This document shows, in pieces, positions 1 to 7,802 of a DNA stretch of 64,000 nt (its first letter is position 1; the number at the start of each line of letters is the position of its first letter). The stretch is taken from the NCBI RefSeq assembly GCF_900103265.1, contig NZ_FMWX01000002.1:124001-188000 (forward strand), read 5' to 3'. The notes beneath the pieces are model-generated. The model was not told where the DNA came from. It saw nothing but the letters and a program-made list of their open reading frames with translations, and made no database searches. The DNA comes from Sphingomonas sp. NFR15. Lineage in GTDB: Bacteria > Pseudomonadota > Alphaproteobacteria > Sphingomonadales > Sphingomonadaceae. The translations under genes were made by a program, and so were the position numbers.

Positions 1-137
1 GCGACGGCTTCGTCCAGCCCGACCTGAAGATGATAGGTCGTGCCCGTCAACGCGCGCGCCCTCACCGCGCCGGTCTGATCGATGCAGACGAACTCGGTCT
101 TCGTGCCGCCGCCATCGATGCCGAGGTACAAGGTCAT
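1..137 (-). CDS. BadF/BadG-type sugar kinase, probable N-acetylhexosamine kinase (partial)
   Basis: Only the first 45 codons lie in the window; the rest is beyond the left edge. The N-terminus carries the phosphate-binding motif LGIDGGGTKTEF of the ASKHA fold as seen in the BadF/BcrA family, which includes N-acetylglucosamine kinases. The ATG overlaps the stop of the upstream SIS-domain gene as ATGA, so translation is probably coupled. Next to AgaS-like and GatZ-like genes, a kinase for N-acetylgalactosamine or galactosamine, the role AgaK has in other bacteria, is the natural inference. The substrate cannot be read from this fragment. Confidence 0.8.
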   Translation of the reverse strand, partial: MTLYLGIDGGGTKTEFVCIDQTGAVRARALTGTTYHLQVGLDEAV

Positions 138-1276
138 GCGGCCGGCGTGTGGATTCGAACGCCCTGCACGACGCGATTGACCGTACCGTTGGCGTTGGGC
201 TGATCCGGCGTGCGGCCGAGCCGCAGCGAGCAATGCAGGCCGTAGAGTTGGGCGAAGGTGATGTAGGGGAACAGCAGGTCGGCATCGACGAGGTCGGCGG
301 CATGCTCGACCAGCAAGGTCTCGCCGGCGGCCTCACGCGCGGCGATCACGATCACGGCGCCACATCGGCCATCGGCGCGCAATTCCTCGATGATGTCGAG
401 ATCGTACAGGCGCGTCAGCGGATCATTCGAGACGAACACGACCACCAGCGTACGCGGCGTGACGATCGTCTTGGGGCCGTGGCGGAAGCCGAGCGACGAA
501 TCGAACGCGGTCGGAATCGCACCGTCGGTGAGTTCGAGCAGCTTGAGCGCGGCCTCGCGCGCGAGGCCCTGAAACACGCCGCTGCCGAGATAGACGACGC
601 GTTCGAAATCGGCGCCGGCGAGCGTCTCCGCCGCATGGTCCGAACGGCCGAGCATCGCCTCGACCGCGTTGGCGATCGCCTCGACACGCGCCGGCATCGT
701 GCCCGCCCCGGTGAAGATCGACAGCGCAGAGAGCATCATCGCGCTGAAGCTGGACGTCATCGCGAAGGCGCGATCGTGCGTCTCCTCGGGCAACAACACG
801 ACGAAGGTATTGCCGGGCTGCCGGCGCGACAGCGCGCCCTGCGCGTTGCAAGTGATGACGAGGTGATGGACCGAGGCGATGCGCGCATCCGCCAGATCGA
901 CGGCGGCGACGCTTTCCGGGCTGTTGCCGGAGCGCCCGAACGACACCATCAGCGTCGGCCGGCCCGCATCGAGATAGAGGTGCGGCGCGCTCACGATATC
1001 GGTCGTCGCGACCGCTTCGACCGGGCGGCCCAGCGTCGCCGACAGCCACGGCGCGAGGCATTCGCCGATGAACGCCGACGTCCCCGCGCCGCACAGCATG
1101 ATCCGCAGGCCGCGCTGGTCGAGCAGCGGGCGCATGAACGCGTCGATCTCGTCCCGGCGCGCGTCGAGGATCGCCTGGGTCGCGCGCAACGTGGCGGGTT
1201 GCTGGAGGATTTCGCGTCGCGTCCAGCTCTCATCGCCCGTGGAGGGCTGGGCGACCGCGAGGGTGCTGTCAAGCAT
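134..1276 (-). CDS. agaS: AgaS-like SIS-domain galactosamine-6-phosphate deaminase/isomerase
   Basis: A cytoplasmic protein of about 380 residues with two SIS phosphosugar-binding domains. The first has GAGTSAFIGE and SFGRSGNSPES, the serine/glycine-rich loops that hold the sugar phosphate; the second contains FRHGPKTIV. AgaS enzymes convert galactosamine 6-phosphate to tagatose 6-phosphate plus ammonia. I start at the ATG at 1276 (reading MLDSTL), which overlaps the end of the GatZ-like gene by eight bases. An ATG at 1303 is also in frame but has no ribosome-binding site. It is the fourth gene of the leftward sugar operon and is coupled to the kinase by ATGA. The general SIS call is very safe; the exact substrate is inferred from neighbours. 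Confidence 0.82.
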   Translation of the reverse strand: MLDSTLAVAQPSTGDESWTRREILQQPATLRATQAILDARRDEIDAFMRPLLDQRGLRIMLCGAGTSAFIGECLAPWLSATLGRPVEAVATTDIVSAPHLYLDAGRPTLMVSFGRSGNSPESVAAVDLADARIASVHHLVITCNAQGALSRRQPGNTFVVLLPEETHDRAFAMTSSFSAMMLSALSIFTGAGTMPARVEAIANAVEAMLGRSDHAAETLAGADFERVVYLGSGVFQGLAREAALKLLELTDGAIPTAFDSSLGFRHGPKTIVTPRTLVVVFVSNDPLTRLYDLDIIEELRADGRCGAVIVIAAREAAGETLLVEHAADLVDADLLFPYITFAQLYGLHCSLRLGRTPDQPNANGTVNRVVQGVRIHTPAA

Positions 1277-2552
1277 TGGGGTTACAGGCTCCGTAATAGG
1301 CATCGAGCGTCGCGCCGATGTGCGCGACGATCAGATCGATGGGGTCGAGCGTCGCGGTGCCGGCGCGCACGGCGGCATAGGCGACAGGCAAATACTGGCT
1401 GAGCAGCGGCAACGGCGGCACATGCTCCCGCAGATTGTCGAACAGCACGGCCTGCGCGGCCGCGATCTGCGCGTCCGGCCAATAGTAGCGGATGCGATCG
1501 CTCAGCGAATATTGGAGCTGGAGATCGAGCGCGTCGCCGCTCTCATGATAATATTTGCGCCAATTGCCGGGTTCGGCCTTCATCCGCGCGATCGCGGTTC
1601 CGCGAAGGTTCGCGCGCTGGTCCGCCGGCACTGTCTCGCGCTCGATCGCGTCGAGCGCCCAGAGCGCCTCACGCAACGCGAACGTGACGCCGGGGCCGAC
1701 CTTCAGGATCGCGAAATGATCGCGCACCAACGCGGCGAGCGCGCGCGCGGATTGATAGTCGGTGGAATGCGCCTCGAACACGATATGGTCGACCGGGACG
1801 ATCGCCTCGCTCAGCGCCGTGGCGGCGTCGGGGTCGTAATCGACCACCTTCATATGATCGAATTCGACACCGGGCTGGACGACGGTGGCGATCACCCGCT
1901 CCCACGCGGCTTGCAGGCCGCTTTCCGCGAACAGCGCACGGTGCATGTCGAGCGTGGCGAGCGCCGACTCGGGGGTCGTGACGGCGAGCGTGTCGAGATC
2001 CTCCGCCGCGCCGCCGGGCACCGGCACTTCGGTGCCGATCACATAGACCGGCGCGCGCGCGGGATCTCCGGTGTAGGCGTCCTCCGCCACCCGGCACAGG
2101 CGCGCCGCGCGCTCGGCGATGGTGCGTTCGGGGAGCGGCGTGGGATCGTCCGCGCAGGACATCGAGCAATCGAGATGGATCTTCGAGAAGCCGGCACGCA
2201 CATAGTCCGCGATCATCACCTCGGCCTTGGCCATCGCCTGATCGGCCGGCAGCGCGGTCCAGGCATTGGGGCCGAGATGGTCGCCGCCCAGCACGAGCCG
2301 GTCGCGCGGATACCCGAGCCGATCGGCGATGCCCTCCACGAACGCCCGGAAATCGGCCGGCAACATGCCGGTGTAGCCACCGTCCTGATTGACCTGATTG
2401 GACGTCGCCTCGATCAGCACGAACTCGGCGTCCCGGCCAAGCGCGTGTGCGAAGGTCGCCTCGATCACCAGCGGATGCGCCGAGCAGATCGAGGTGATGC
2501 CCACCGTCTTGCCGCTCTTATGTTCGGCAACGAGATTTCGAATCATCTCCAT
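1269..2552 (-). CDS. GatZ/KbaZ/AgaZ-like tagatose-bisphosphate aldolase-associated protein
   Basis: A 427-residue TIM-barrel protein with the GatZ/KbaZ pattern: an N-terminal GITSICSAHPLVIEA segment, NQVNQDGGYTGM at about residues 52-63, and GGDHLGPN near 89. In enterobacteria this protein is called the non-catalytic subunit of class II tagatose-1,6-bisphosphate aldolase; in Shewanella reconstructions AgaZ was proposed as tagatose-6-phosphate kinase, and some relatives are ketose 4-epimerases. No GatY/KbaY catalytic aldolase is visible in the window. AAAGGAG sits eight bases before the ATG. An AgaR-like site lies upstream in the gap after the permease gene, so this gene may also have its own promoter. 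Confidence 0.85.
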   Translation of the reverse strand: MEMIRNLVAEHKSGKTVGITSICSAHPLVIEATFAHALGRDAEFVLIEATSNQVNQDGGYTGMLPADFRAFVEGIADRLGYPRDRLVLGGDHLGPNAWTALPADQAMAKAEVMIADYVRAGFSKIHLDCSMSCADDPTPLPERTIAERAARLCRVAEDAYTGDPARAPVYVIGTEVPVPGGAAEDLDTLAVTTPESALATLDMHRALFAESGLQAAWERVIATVVQPGVEFDHMKVVDYDPDAATALSEAIVPVDHIVFEAHSTDYQSARALAALVRDHFAILKVGPGVTFALREALWALDAIERETVPADQRANLRGTAIARMKAEPGNWRKYYHESGDALDLQLQYSLSDRIRYYWPDAQIAAAQAVLFDNLREHVPPLPLLSQYLPVAYAAVRAGTATLDPIDLIVAHIGATLDAYYGACNPNA

Positions 2553-2600
2553 CGGCTACTCCTTTGGCGGCTTCTTAGTGGCCGTGGATGCATAAGACAA

Positions 2601-2624
2601 CAAATAGATACTAAACGAAACTTA
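2601..2624 (-). promoter_or_regulatory. AgaR-like operator inside the sugar operon
   Basis: Read on the minus strand, the site contains AAGTTTCGTTTAGTATC and agrees with the remembered AgaR consensus at about 20 of 24 positions. It overlaps the stop codon of the permease gene and lies about 50 bases before the GatZ-like start, in the only sizeable gap of this operon. A second, internal promoter for the GatZ-like, agaS and kinase genes is implied. Confidence 0.55.
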
Positions 2625-3536
2625 CGCTTCCGCGAGCACGGCACTTTCGTCTTTGGTGTCGGGCTCCACCGCGAGCAGCAGGGAGGCGGCGACGGCGAGG
2701 ATGATGCCAACCAGCTTGATCGGGCCGGGCATGACGCCGAGTGCGACGAGCGAGATGATCGCGGTGGCGAGCGGCGCGCCCGCGTTGGTCAGCGGGGCGA
2801 CGATGATCGCCTTGCCGTAGCGGAACGCGAATACGAGCGTGAGCGCGCCGATCGCGTTCAGCACCTGGATCACCGCCGCGAGGCCAGGGCCGTCCAGCCC
2901 GTAATTGATCGTTCGGCTGAAATCGGTGAGCGACAGCGCGACCGGTACCAGCGCCAGGCCCGTCACCGTCATGTAGAAGAAGATGCTTTCGCCCGACATC
3001 ACGCCGTTGGCGGACTTCATGAAATAGGCCTGCAAGCCCCAGCACACCATCACGATCAGCGCGAGGATCAGCCAGCCGCCGCCCTGCGCATCCCCGCCGG
3101 GCGCGAAATCGAAGGTCGGCAGCGCGAGCAGCGCGAGCAGGATGCCGATCGCCCCGAGCCGCCCGGTACGCTCGCCCATGAACAGGAACGACAGCGCGAT
3201 CGTGACGACCGGCGACAGCGAGATGACGGGGAAGATCAGATAGGCCGGCCCGCGCGTCACCGCGTAGAACAGCACCATCTGCCCGCCCGCACCAAGCGCG
3301 CCGACCGCGACGCCATAGGCGATCGCGCGCGGGTTCACATCGAGCTTCCACTTGGCGAGCGCGAGCACGACCAGGGCGGGCGGGATCATCGTCAGCGCCC
3401 AGACGCAATAGACCAACGTCTCGGGGAAACCGTGCTGCGGGGACAGGCCGGAGAACGCGCCCCATATGCCCCACAGCACCACCGTCGCCATCGCGTTGAG
3501 CAGCCAGGCACGTCCGCCCGGAGAGGTTGCGGTCAT
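2622..3536 (-). CDS. EamA/DMT-family inner-membrane permease
   Basis: A protein of 304 residues with about ten hydrophobic segments in two halves, the layout of drug/metabolite transporters of the EamA type. The first helix has VVLWGIWGAFSG; the second half begins near WLILALIVMVCWGLQAYFM. Its ATG overlaps the stop of the GH36 gene as ATGA, so it is the second gene of the sugar operon. Position suggests it carries the sugar freed by the glycosidases across the inner membrane, in place of the PTS or major-facilitator permeases used by other galactosamine pathways. DMT proteins transport many solutes, so the substrate is an inference from context. Confidence 0.75.
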   Translation of the reverse strand: MTATSPGGRAWLLNAMATVVLWGIWGAFSGLSPQHGFPETLVYCVWALTMIPPALVVLALAKWKLDVNPRAIAYGVAVGALGAGGQMVLFYAVTRGPAYLIFPVISLSPVVTIALSFLFMGERTGRLGAIGILLALLALPTFDFAPGGDAQGGGWLILALIVMVCWGLQAYFMKSANGVMSGESIFFYMTVTGLALVPVALSLTDFSRTINYGLDGPGLAAVIQVLNAIGALTLVFAFRYGKAIIVAPLTNAGAPLATAIISLVALGVMPGPIKLVGIILAVAASLLLAVEPDTKDESAVLAEA

Positions 3537-5614
3537 GCGTTGGTCTTTCCGTCGAGAGGCGTGGTTTCGAGCACCAGGAAATGCTCGAACGTGGCGGGCA
3601 AGCGCGCTTGCGGGCCGGAAACGGTGCCGAGCGGCTTGCCCGTGAAGCTGTCGGTCACCCGGTGCCGCCCCGGCGGCAGGCCGCGCAAGACGACCGCGCC
3701 CGACCAGCGATCCGCGTAGAACGCATAATGCATCCGCCCGTCCTTGCGGATCGCATGACCTTCCGGCTTGTCGAAGCCGATATCATACAACCCGCCTAGA
3801 TACTCGCCCTTGGGCAGCATGTTGGCGTGGTACAGGGCGATCCACTTGCGCCACAGCGCCTCCTTCTGGGGGTGCAGCGCGATACCGCCCGGCGGCAGCG
3901 GATCGGTGGTACCGACCGGATCGTTCGGCCAGGTGAACTTGGTCGAGAGGATCGCGCCGATGCCGTAATGCGTCGCGAAATCGTCGTGGCGGTCGCTGAG
4001 TTCGACATGATCGCCCGCGAACGGCGCGGACGGCCCCATCATCGCCTTGAACGTCTTGCCCTTCAGGCGGATCTGCCATGACGAGGTCGGGTCCGACGCC
4101 GGCGTGTGGTTCATGCCGGGAATGTTGTGGAACGCGAAGGAATCGCCGCACGGGCAGATTTCCATCACCGCGTTCGGATTGATCGAGATCGCCTCGTCAT
4201 AAAGCGCCTTCCAGAAATCCTGGAGCTTCTCGTACGATTCCTCGGGCCGCACGTGCTTGTGCGCCGGGTTGTAGCAGGGCGCGACGGCGTTGAGATGCTG
4301 GCCGTCGAGCTTCAGCCCTTCGAATCCCCAGCCGAGGATGCGCCGGATCTGGCCGCGAAAGTAATCGACCACCGGCGGATAGGCCGGGCACAGCGTGAAC
4401 GCATCCCAGAAGCTGACGTTCTGCGCCGCGCCGTTCGCGTCGAGCAGCAGCATGTCCGGGTGATCGCGCAGCAGATCGGTGCCGGGATCGGCGGCGAGCG
4501 GCGCGAGCCACAGCCGCGGGCGCATCCCGCCCGCCTTGATCTGCGCGGCGAAGGCTTTCATGTCGGCGTCGCCGCGCGGGAACTTGGCGGGGTTGAGCTT
4601 CCAGTCGCCCTCCGAGGTCTGCCAGCCATCGTCGAGCACCGCCCATTCGAGGCCGATCTCCTTGGCCTTGCCCATGGCGGTGAGCACTTCGGGAATTTTG
4701 AAATCGCGGCCATAGCCCCAGGCGCACCACACTGGCGCATAGCTCGGCTCGGGGATGGCGGGCGCGGCGAAGCCTCGCTCGGCCATCAGACGGCGATAGG
4801 CGTCGAGCGGGCGGAAATGGTCCCCTTCATGCACCATCAGGAACACCGGCGGCAGCGCGAGCGTGCCCCCCGGCGGCACCACCGCCCCCTGATCGCCCAC
4901 GATGGCGATGCGCGTGCCGCCCGGCTGGCCCGCGACCGGCAGCGAGACCAGACGTGGCACGGTGTCGACATGGCCGACCGCGATCCCGGCGTCGCGCCGC
5001 CACACCACCGCGACCGGCGTGCCGCCGCCGTAATCGGTCGCGTTCATCCCCATGAAGTTGCGCTGGCCGGTGCCGGGGCGGATCGGCTGCACCCAGTCGC
5101 GGCGATCGGGGTAGGAAGCGCCGGAGAAACTCCACGCGCCGTCTGGATGCGATAAGAGATCGTGCGTCGCCGCCTGCCATCCCGCCACCGCGAGCGGCGC
5201 AGCGCCGGTGTTGCGATAGCGGATGTCGAGCAACGCCAGTCCGGGGTAAGCCGCGAGGAAGGTCACCGTGATGCGCTTCTCGATCCCTTCGGCCGTGCCG
5301 CGCAGGTGATGGACGCGACCGCCAGCGATCTGGTCCTGCGTGTGTTCGACGAGGAGGAACCGGTCGACGACACGCTGGTCGCCGAGACGAATCGCCTCCC
5401 CCGGCTCCATCGCGGTCAGCGGCTTGCCGCGCATGGAAACGCGCGAGTGCATCCCCGTATCGAACGCGATGGTCAGCACGCCGTCGCTCAGCGGCAGGAT
5501 CGGCGCCTCTTTCAGTGCCACTCGGGCGAAGGCCGCCGGGGACGTTGCGATGAGCGCGGCGGCGCCCGAAAGCCGCGCCAGCGCGCCACGACGGGACAGA
5601 TGCGATTGCGACAC
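3533..5614 (-). CDS. GH36 alpha-galactosidase / alpha-N-acetylgalactosaminidase, exported
   Basis: About 693 residues. A Tat-like signal (two arginines, then a short hydrophobic stretch ending SPAAFA) implies export. The catalytic barrel shows VLDDGWQ, then LKLDGQ with the candidate nucleophile Asp near 437, and PASDP with the candidate acid/base Asp near 508, in the order and spacing of GH36. GH36 covers alpha-galactosidases and alpha-N-acetylgalactosaminidases; linkage and sugar cannot be fixed by eye. I prefer the GTG at 5614, seven bases after GAGAGG, over a TTG two codons upstream. It is the first gene of the leftward operon, with an AgaR-like site about 100 bases upstream, and is coupled to the permease by ATGA. 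Confidence 0.85.
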   Translation of the reverse strand: MSQSHLSRRGALARLSGAAALIATSPAAFARVALKEAPILPLSDGVLTIAFDTGMHSRVSMRGKPLTAMEPGEAIRLGDQRVVDRFLLVEHTQDQIAGGRVHHLRGTAEGIEKRITVTFLAAYPGLALLDIRYRNTGAAPLAVAGWQAATHDLLSHPDGAWSFSGASYPDRRDWVQPIRPGTGQRNFMGMNATDYGGGTPVAVVWRRDAGIAVGHVDTVPRLVSLPVAGQPGGTRIAIVGDQGAVVPPGGTLALPPVFLMVHEGDHFRPLDAYRRLMAERGFAAPAIPEPSYAPVWCAWGYGRDFKIPEVLTAMGKAKEIGLEWAVLDDGWQTSEGDWKLNPAKFPRGDADMKAFAAQIKAGGMRPRLWLAPLAADPGTDLLRDHPDMLLLDANGAAQNVSFWDAFTLCPAYPPVVDYFRGQIRRILGWGFEGLKLDGQHLNAVAPCYNPAHKHVRPEESYEKLQDFWKALYDEAISINPNAVMEICPCGDSFAFHNIPGMNHTPASDPTSSWQIRLKGKTFKAMMGPSAPFAGDHVELSDRHDDFATHYGIGAILSTKFTWPNDPVGTTDPLPPGGIALHPQKEALWRKWIALYHANMLPKGEYLGGLYDIGFDKPEGHAIRKDGRMHYAFYADRWSGAVVLRGLPPGRHRVTDSFTGKPLGTVSGPQARLPATFEHFLVLETTPLDGKTNA

Positions 5615-5716
5615 GGACAAGCCTCTCGTGAACAGCCGCTCGGAACCGGAAGCGCGGCTTTGGCCAAGGATGTGCCCGAAGGTTATCGCTTGCGCAAACC
5701 AAAACGCAACATAGGA

Positions 5717-5740
5717 TGCATTTCGTTACGTTTCGTTTGG
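5717..5740 (+). promoter_or_regulatory. AgaR-like operator between divergent genes
   Basis: Read on the plus strand, the core TTTCGTTACGTTTCGTTT and its flanks agree at 23 of 24 positions with the AgaR consensus of E. coli as I remember it (core TTTCRTTTYRTTTY). It ends just before the GGAG of the amidohydrolase gene and about 100 bases upstream of the GH36 gene, so one bound repressor could control both directions. The DeoR-family gene at 6915-7688 is the obvious binder. Binding is inferred. Confidence 0.7.
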
Positions 5741-5748
5741 AGAGTATG

Positions 5749-6852
5749 ATGCGCCTGTCGACGACACTGCTTCCCCTCGCCGCGCTGGCGCTCGTCGGTG
5801 CCGGCCCGGCCCCCAGCACCTATGGCGAAGCGGATTTCACCCGCGTCGCCAAGCTCGACGCGCATGTTCACGCCAATCGCGACGCGCCGGATTTCCTCTC
5901 CGTAGCCCGCAAAGACGGATTCGAGCTGCTGTCGATCAACGTCGATTATCCGGATTTCCCGCCACTCGCCGTCCAGGCACGCATCGCGTACAAGATGCAC
6001 GCGGCCGATCCCAAGCGCTTCCACTTCGCCACCACCTTTTCGATGGACGGGTTCGGCGGCAAGAACTGGACCGCGCAAGCGACGCGCGCGGTCGATGACG
6101 GCTTCGCGCACGGCGCGGTCGCGGTGAAGGTGTGGAAGAACATCGGCATGATCGCCAAGGACACCGCCGGCAAGCGGGTCTTCCTGGACGATCCGCGGTT
6201 CGATCCGGTCATGGCGCACATCCAGGCGCGCGGACACCCGCTGATCGCGCATCAGGGCGAGCCGAAGAACTGTTGGTTGCCGCTCGACCAGATGACGACC
6301 GACAACGACCGCACCTATTTCAGCGAACACCCCGAATATTACATGTATCGCCACCCGGAGGAGCCGAGCTACGAGCAGCTCATGGCGGTGCGCGACCGCT
6401 TTGTTGCGCGCCACCCCAAACTCGCCTTCGACGGTGCGCATATGGCGAGCCTGGAGTGGAGCGTCGACGAACTCGCCAAGTTCCTCGACACCTACCCGAA
6501 TGCGATGGTCGATCTCGCCGCGCGGATGAGCCAGGTGCAGGTCCAGTCCAACGCGAACCGCGCCAAGGTACGCGATTTCTTCATCAAGTATCAGGACCGG
6601 CTGATGTACGGCACCGACCTGACCGACAGCCCGCTCGATCCCAATGCACGCGCGCAAAACCCGCCGACAACGGGCAATTTCACCAAGGAAGCCGATGATA
6701 TGTGGCGCTCGGACTGGCGTTATCTCGCCACGCCGCTGTCGCAGCCGATCGCCGCGATCAAGGCGGACGCACCGGGGCTGGCGCTGCCGCGCGCGGTGAT
6801 CGACAAGATCTATTACACCAACGCGCGGCGCTTCTTTCACTTGAAGGGGTGA
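5749..6852 (+). CDS. Periplasmic amidohydrolase-2 family metal-dependent hydrolase
   Basis: A protein of 367 residues with a signal peptide (residues 1 to about 20, rich in Leu/Ala). The TIM-barrel metal-site pattern is visible: DAHVH (His39, His41), LIAHQGEP (His168), FDGAHMASLEW and MYGTDLTDS, whose Asp is the usual last ligand. This is the amidohydrolase_2 (PF04909) layout shared by decarboxylases and lactonases. There are two adjacent ATGs; the second, at 5749, has the better GGAG spacing. The gene is divergent from the sugar operon and shares the AgaR-like operator. The reaction is unknown. A deacetylase role is tempting but not supported, because GalNAc-6-phosphate deacetylases belong to another branch and are cytoplasmic. 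Confidence 0.75.
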   Translation: MRLSTTLLPLAALALVGAGPAPSTYGEADFTRVAKLDAHVHANRDAPDFLSVARKDGFELLSINVDYPDFPPLAVQARIAYKMHAADPKRFHFATTFSMDGFGGKNWTAQATRAVDDGFAHGAVAVKVWKNIGMIAKDTAGKRVFLDDPRFDPVMAHIQARGHPLIAHQGEPKNCWLPLDQMTTDNDRTYFSEHPEYYMYRHPEEPSYEQLMAVRDRFVARHPKLAFDGAHMASLEWSVDELAKFLDTYPNAMVDLAARMSQVQVQSNANRAKVRDFFIKYQDRLMYGTDLTDSPLDPNARAQNPPTTGNFTKEADDMWRSDWRYLATPLSQPIAAIKADAPGLALPRAVIDKIYYTNARRFFHLKG

Positions 6853-6914
6853 CGCCCTGCCCGGCCTCGGCCCCGACACGGGCCGGAGCCGCTCCTCGTT
6901 ACGGACGCCCCCGC

Positions 6915-7688
6915 TCACGCCTCGTGGATGCGGAAGCCCAGGCGTTGCGAGGCCGCGTGGATCTCGGCGGGCACGCGGTTGTCGGCGATGAGGTGCTGGA
7001 TATCCTCGACCTTGACGATGCGGTGCAGGCAGACGCGGCCGAACTTGGACACGTCCGTCACCGCGATCACCTCGCGCGCCGCCTCGACCATCTTGCGGTT
7101 GAGCAGTGCTTCCGGCTCGTAATGGGTGGTGATGCCGCATTCGATGTCGAAGCCGTCGACGCCCAAGAACAGCTTGTCGACGCGGAGATTTTCCAGCGCC
7201 GCCACCGTCTGCGCACCATAAAACGCGCGGTTCTTGCGACGCAGCATACCGCCGAGCATGACGATGTTGAGCCGTTCCTTGGCCGCCAGCACCGACAGAA
7301 TATCGAGATCGTTGGTGAGGACGGTGATATCCTCATCATCGGGCAGGAAGTGCGCGATCTGTAATGTGGTGGTGCCCGAATCGAGCACGATCGATTCGCC
7401 GGGGCGGACCATCGAGGCGGCGAGCTTGCCGATCCGCGCCTTCTCGTCGGCATGGCTGGAGCGCTTCACCTCGACCGCCGGCTCGGCCGTGACGTTGACC
7501 GCGTCGGCGCTGATCGCCCCGCCATACGATCGCTCCATCACGCCACGCGTCTCGAGATAGCGCAGATCCTTGCGGATCGTCTGCATCGACACGCCGAACC
7601 GCTTCGCGAGCGGCGCGACCTGCACGCTGCCGCGCTCGCGGACCATGGCGCTGATGCGCAGCCGTCGCTCACTGGTGTCGCGGACCAT
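6915..7688 (-). CDS. DeoR-family transcriptional regulator, AgaR-like
   Basis: A 257-residue regulator. The first 60 residues form a winged helix-turn-helix with VQVAPLAKRFGVSMQTIRKD, the DeoR signature. The rest is the DeoRC sugar-phosphate sensor, with DSGTTTLQIA and LGVDGFD. I start at the ATG at 7688, which has AAGGA ten bases before it; a GTG at 7709 preceded by GGAAACAGG is a close alternative. The gene lies between the two glycosidase blocks and reads leftward, downstream of the GH27 gene. DeoR proteins of aga clusters repress until a sugar phosphate, often tagatose 6-phosphate, is present. The AgaR-like sites in this region fit that role. Confidence 0.85.
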   Translation of the reverse strand: MVRDTSERRLRISAMVRERGSVQVAPLAKRFGVSMQTIRKDLRYLETRGVMERSYGGAISADAVNVTAEPAVEVKRSSHADEKARIGKLAASMVRPGESIVLDSGTTTLQIAHFLPDDEDITVLTNDLDILSVLAAKERLNIVMLGGMLRRKNRAFYGAQTVAALENLRVDKLFLGVDGFDIECGITTHYEPEALLNRKMVEAAREVIAVTDVSKFGRVCLHRIVKVEDIQHLIADNRVPAEIHAASQRLGFRIHEA

Positions 7689-7802
7689 GCCGCCGTCTTC
7701 CTTGCTCACGTGCCTGTTTCCACCACAGCCCGGCCCGGTGCCGGTCGTCCCATTATGTCGTCCGCGCCTTCGTGCGGAAAGCGAGCATTGTCCATGCAAA
7801 TG

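Noticed and set aside
1068..3719. 883-codon plus-strand open frame over the GatZ-like and permease genes
   Set aside because: It is antisense to two recognisable genes, crosses their gap, and shows the Arg/Asp/His bias of a high-GC shadow.
5691..5702. TTGCGCAA palindrome as a LacI-type operator
   Set aside because: The symmetry covers only eight bases and no LacI-family gene is in the window.
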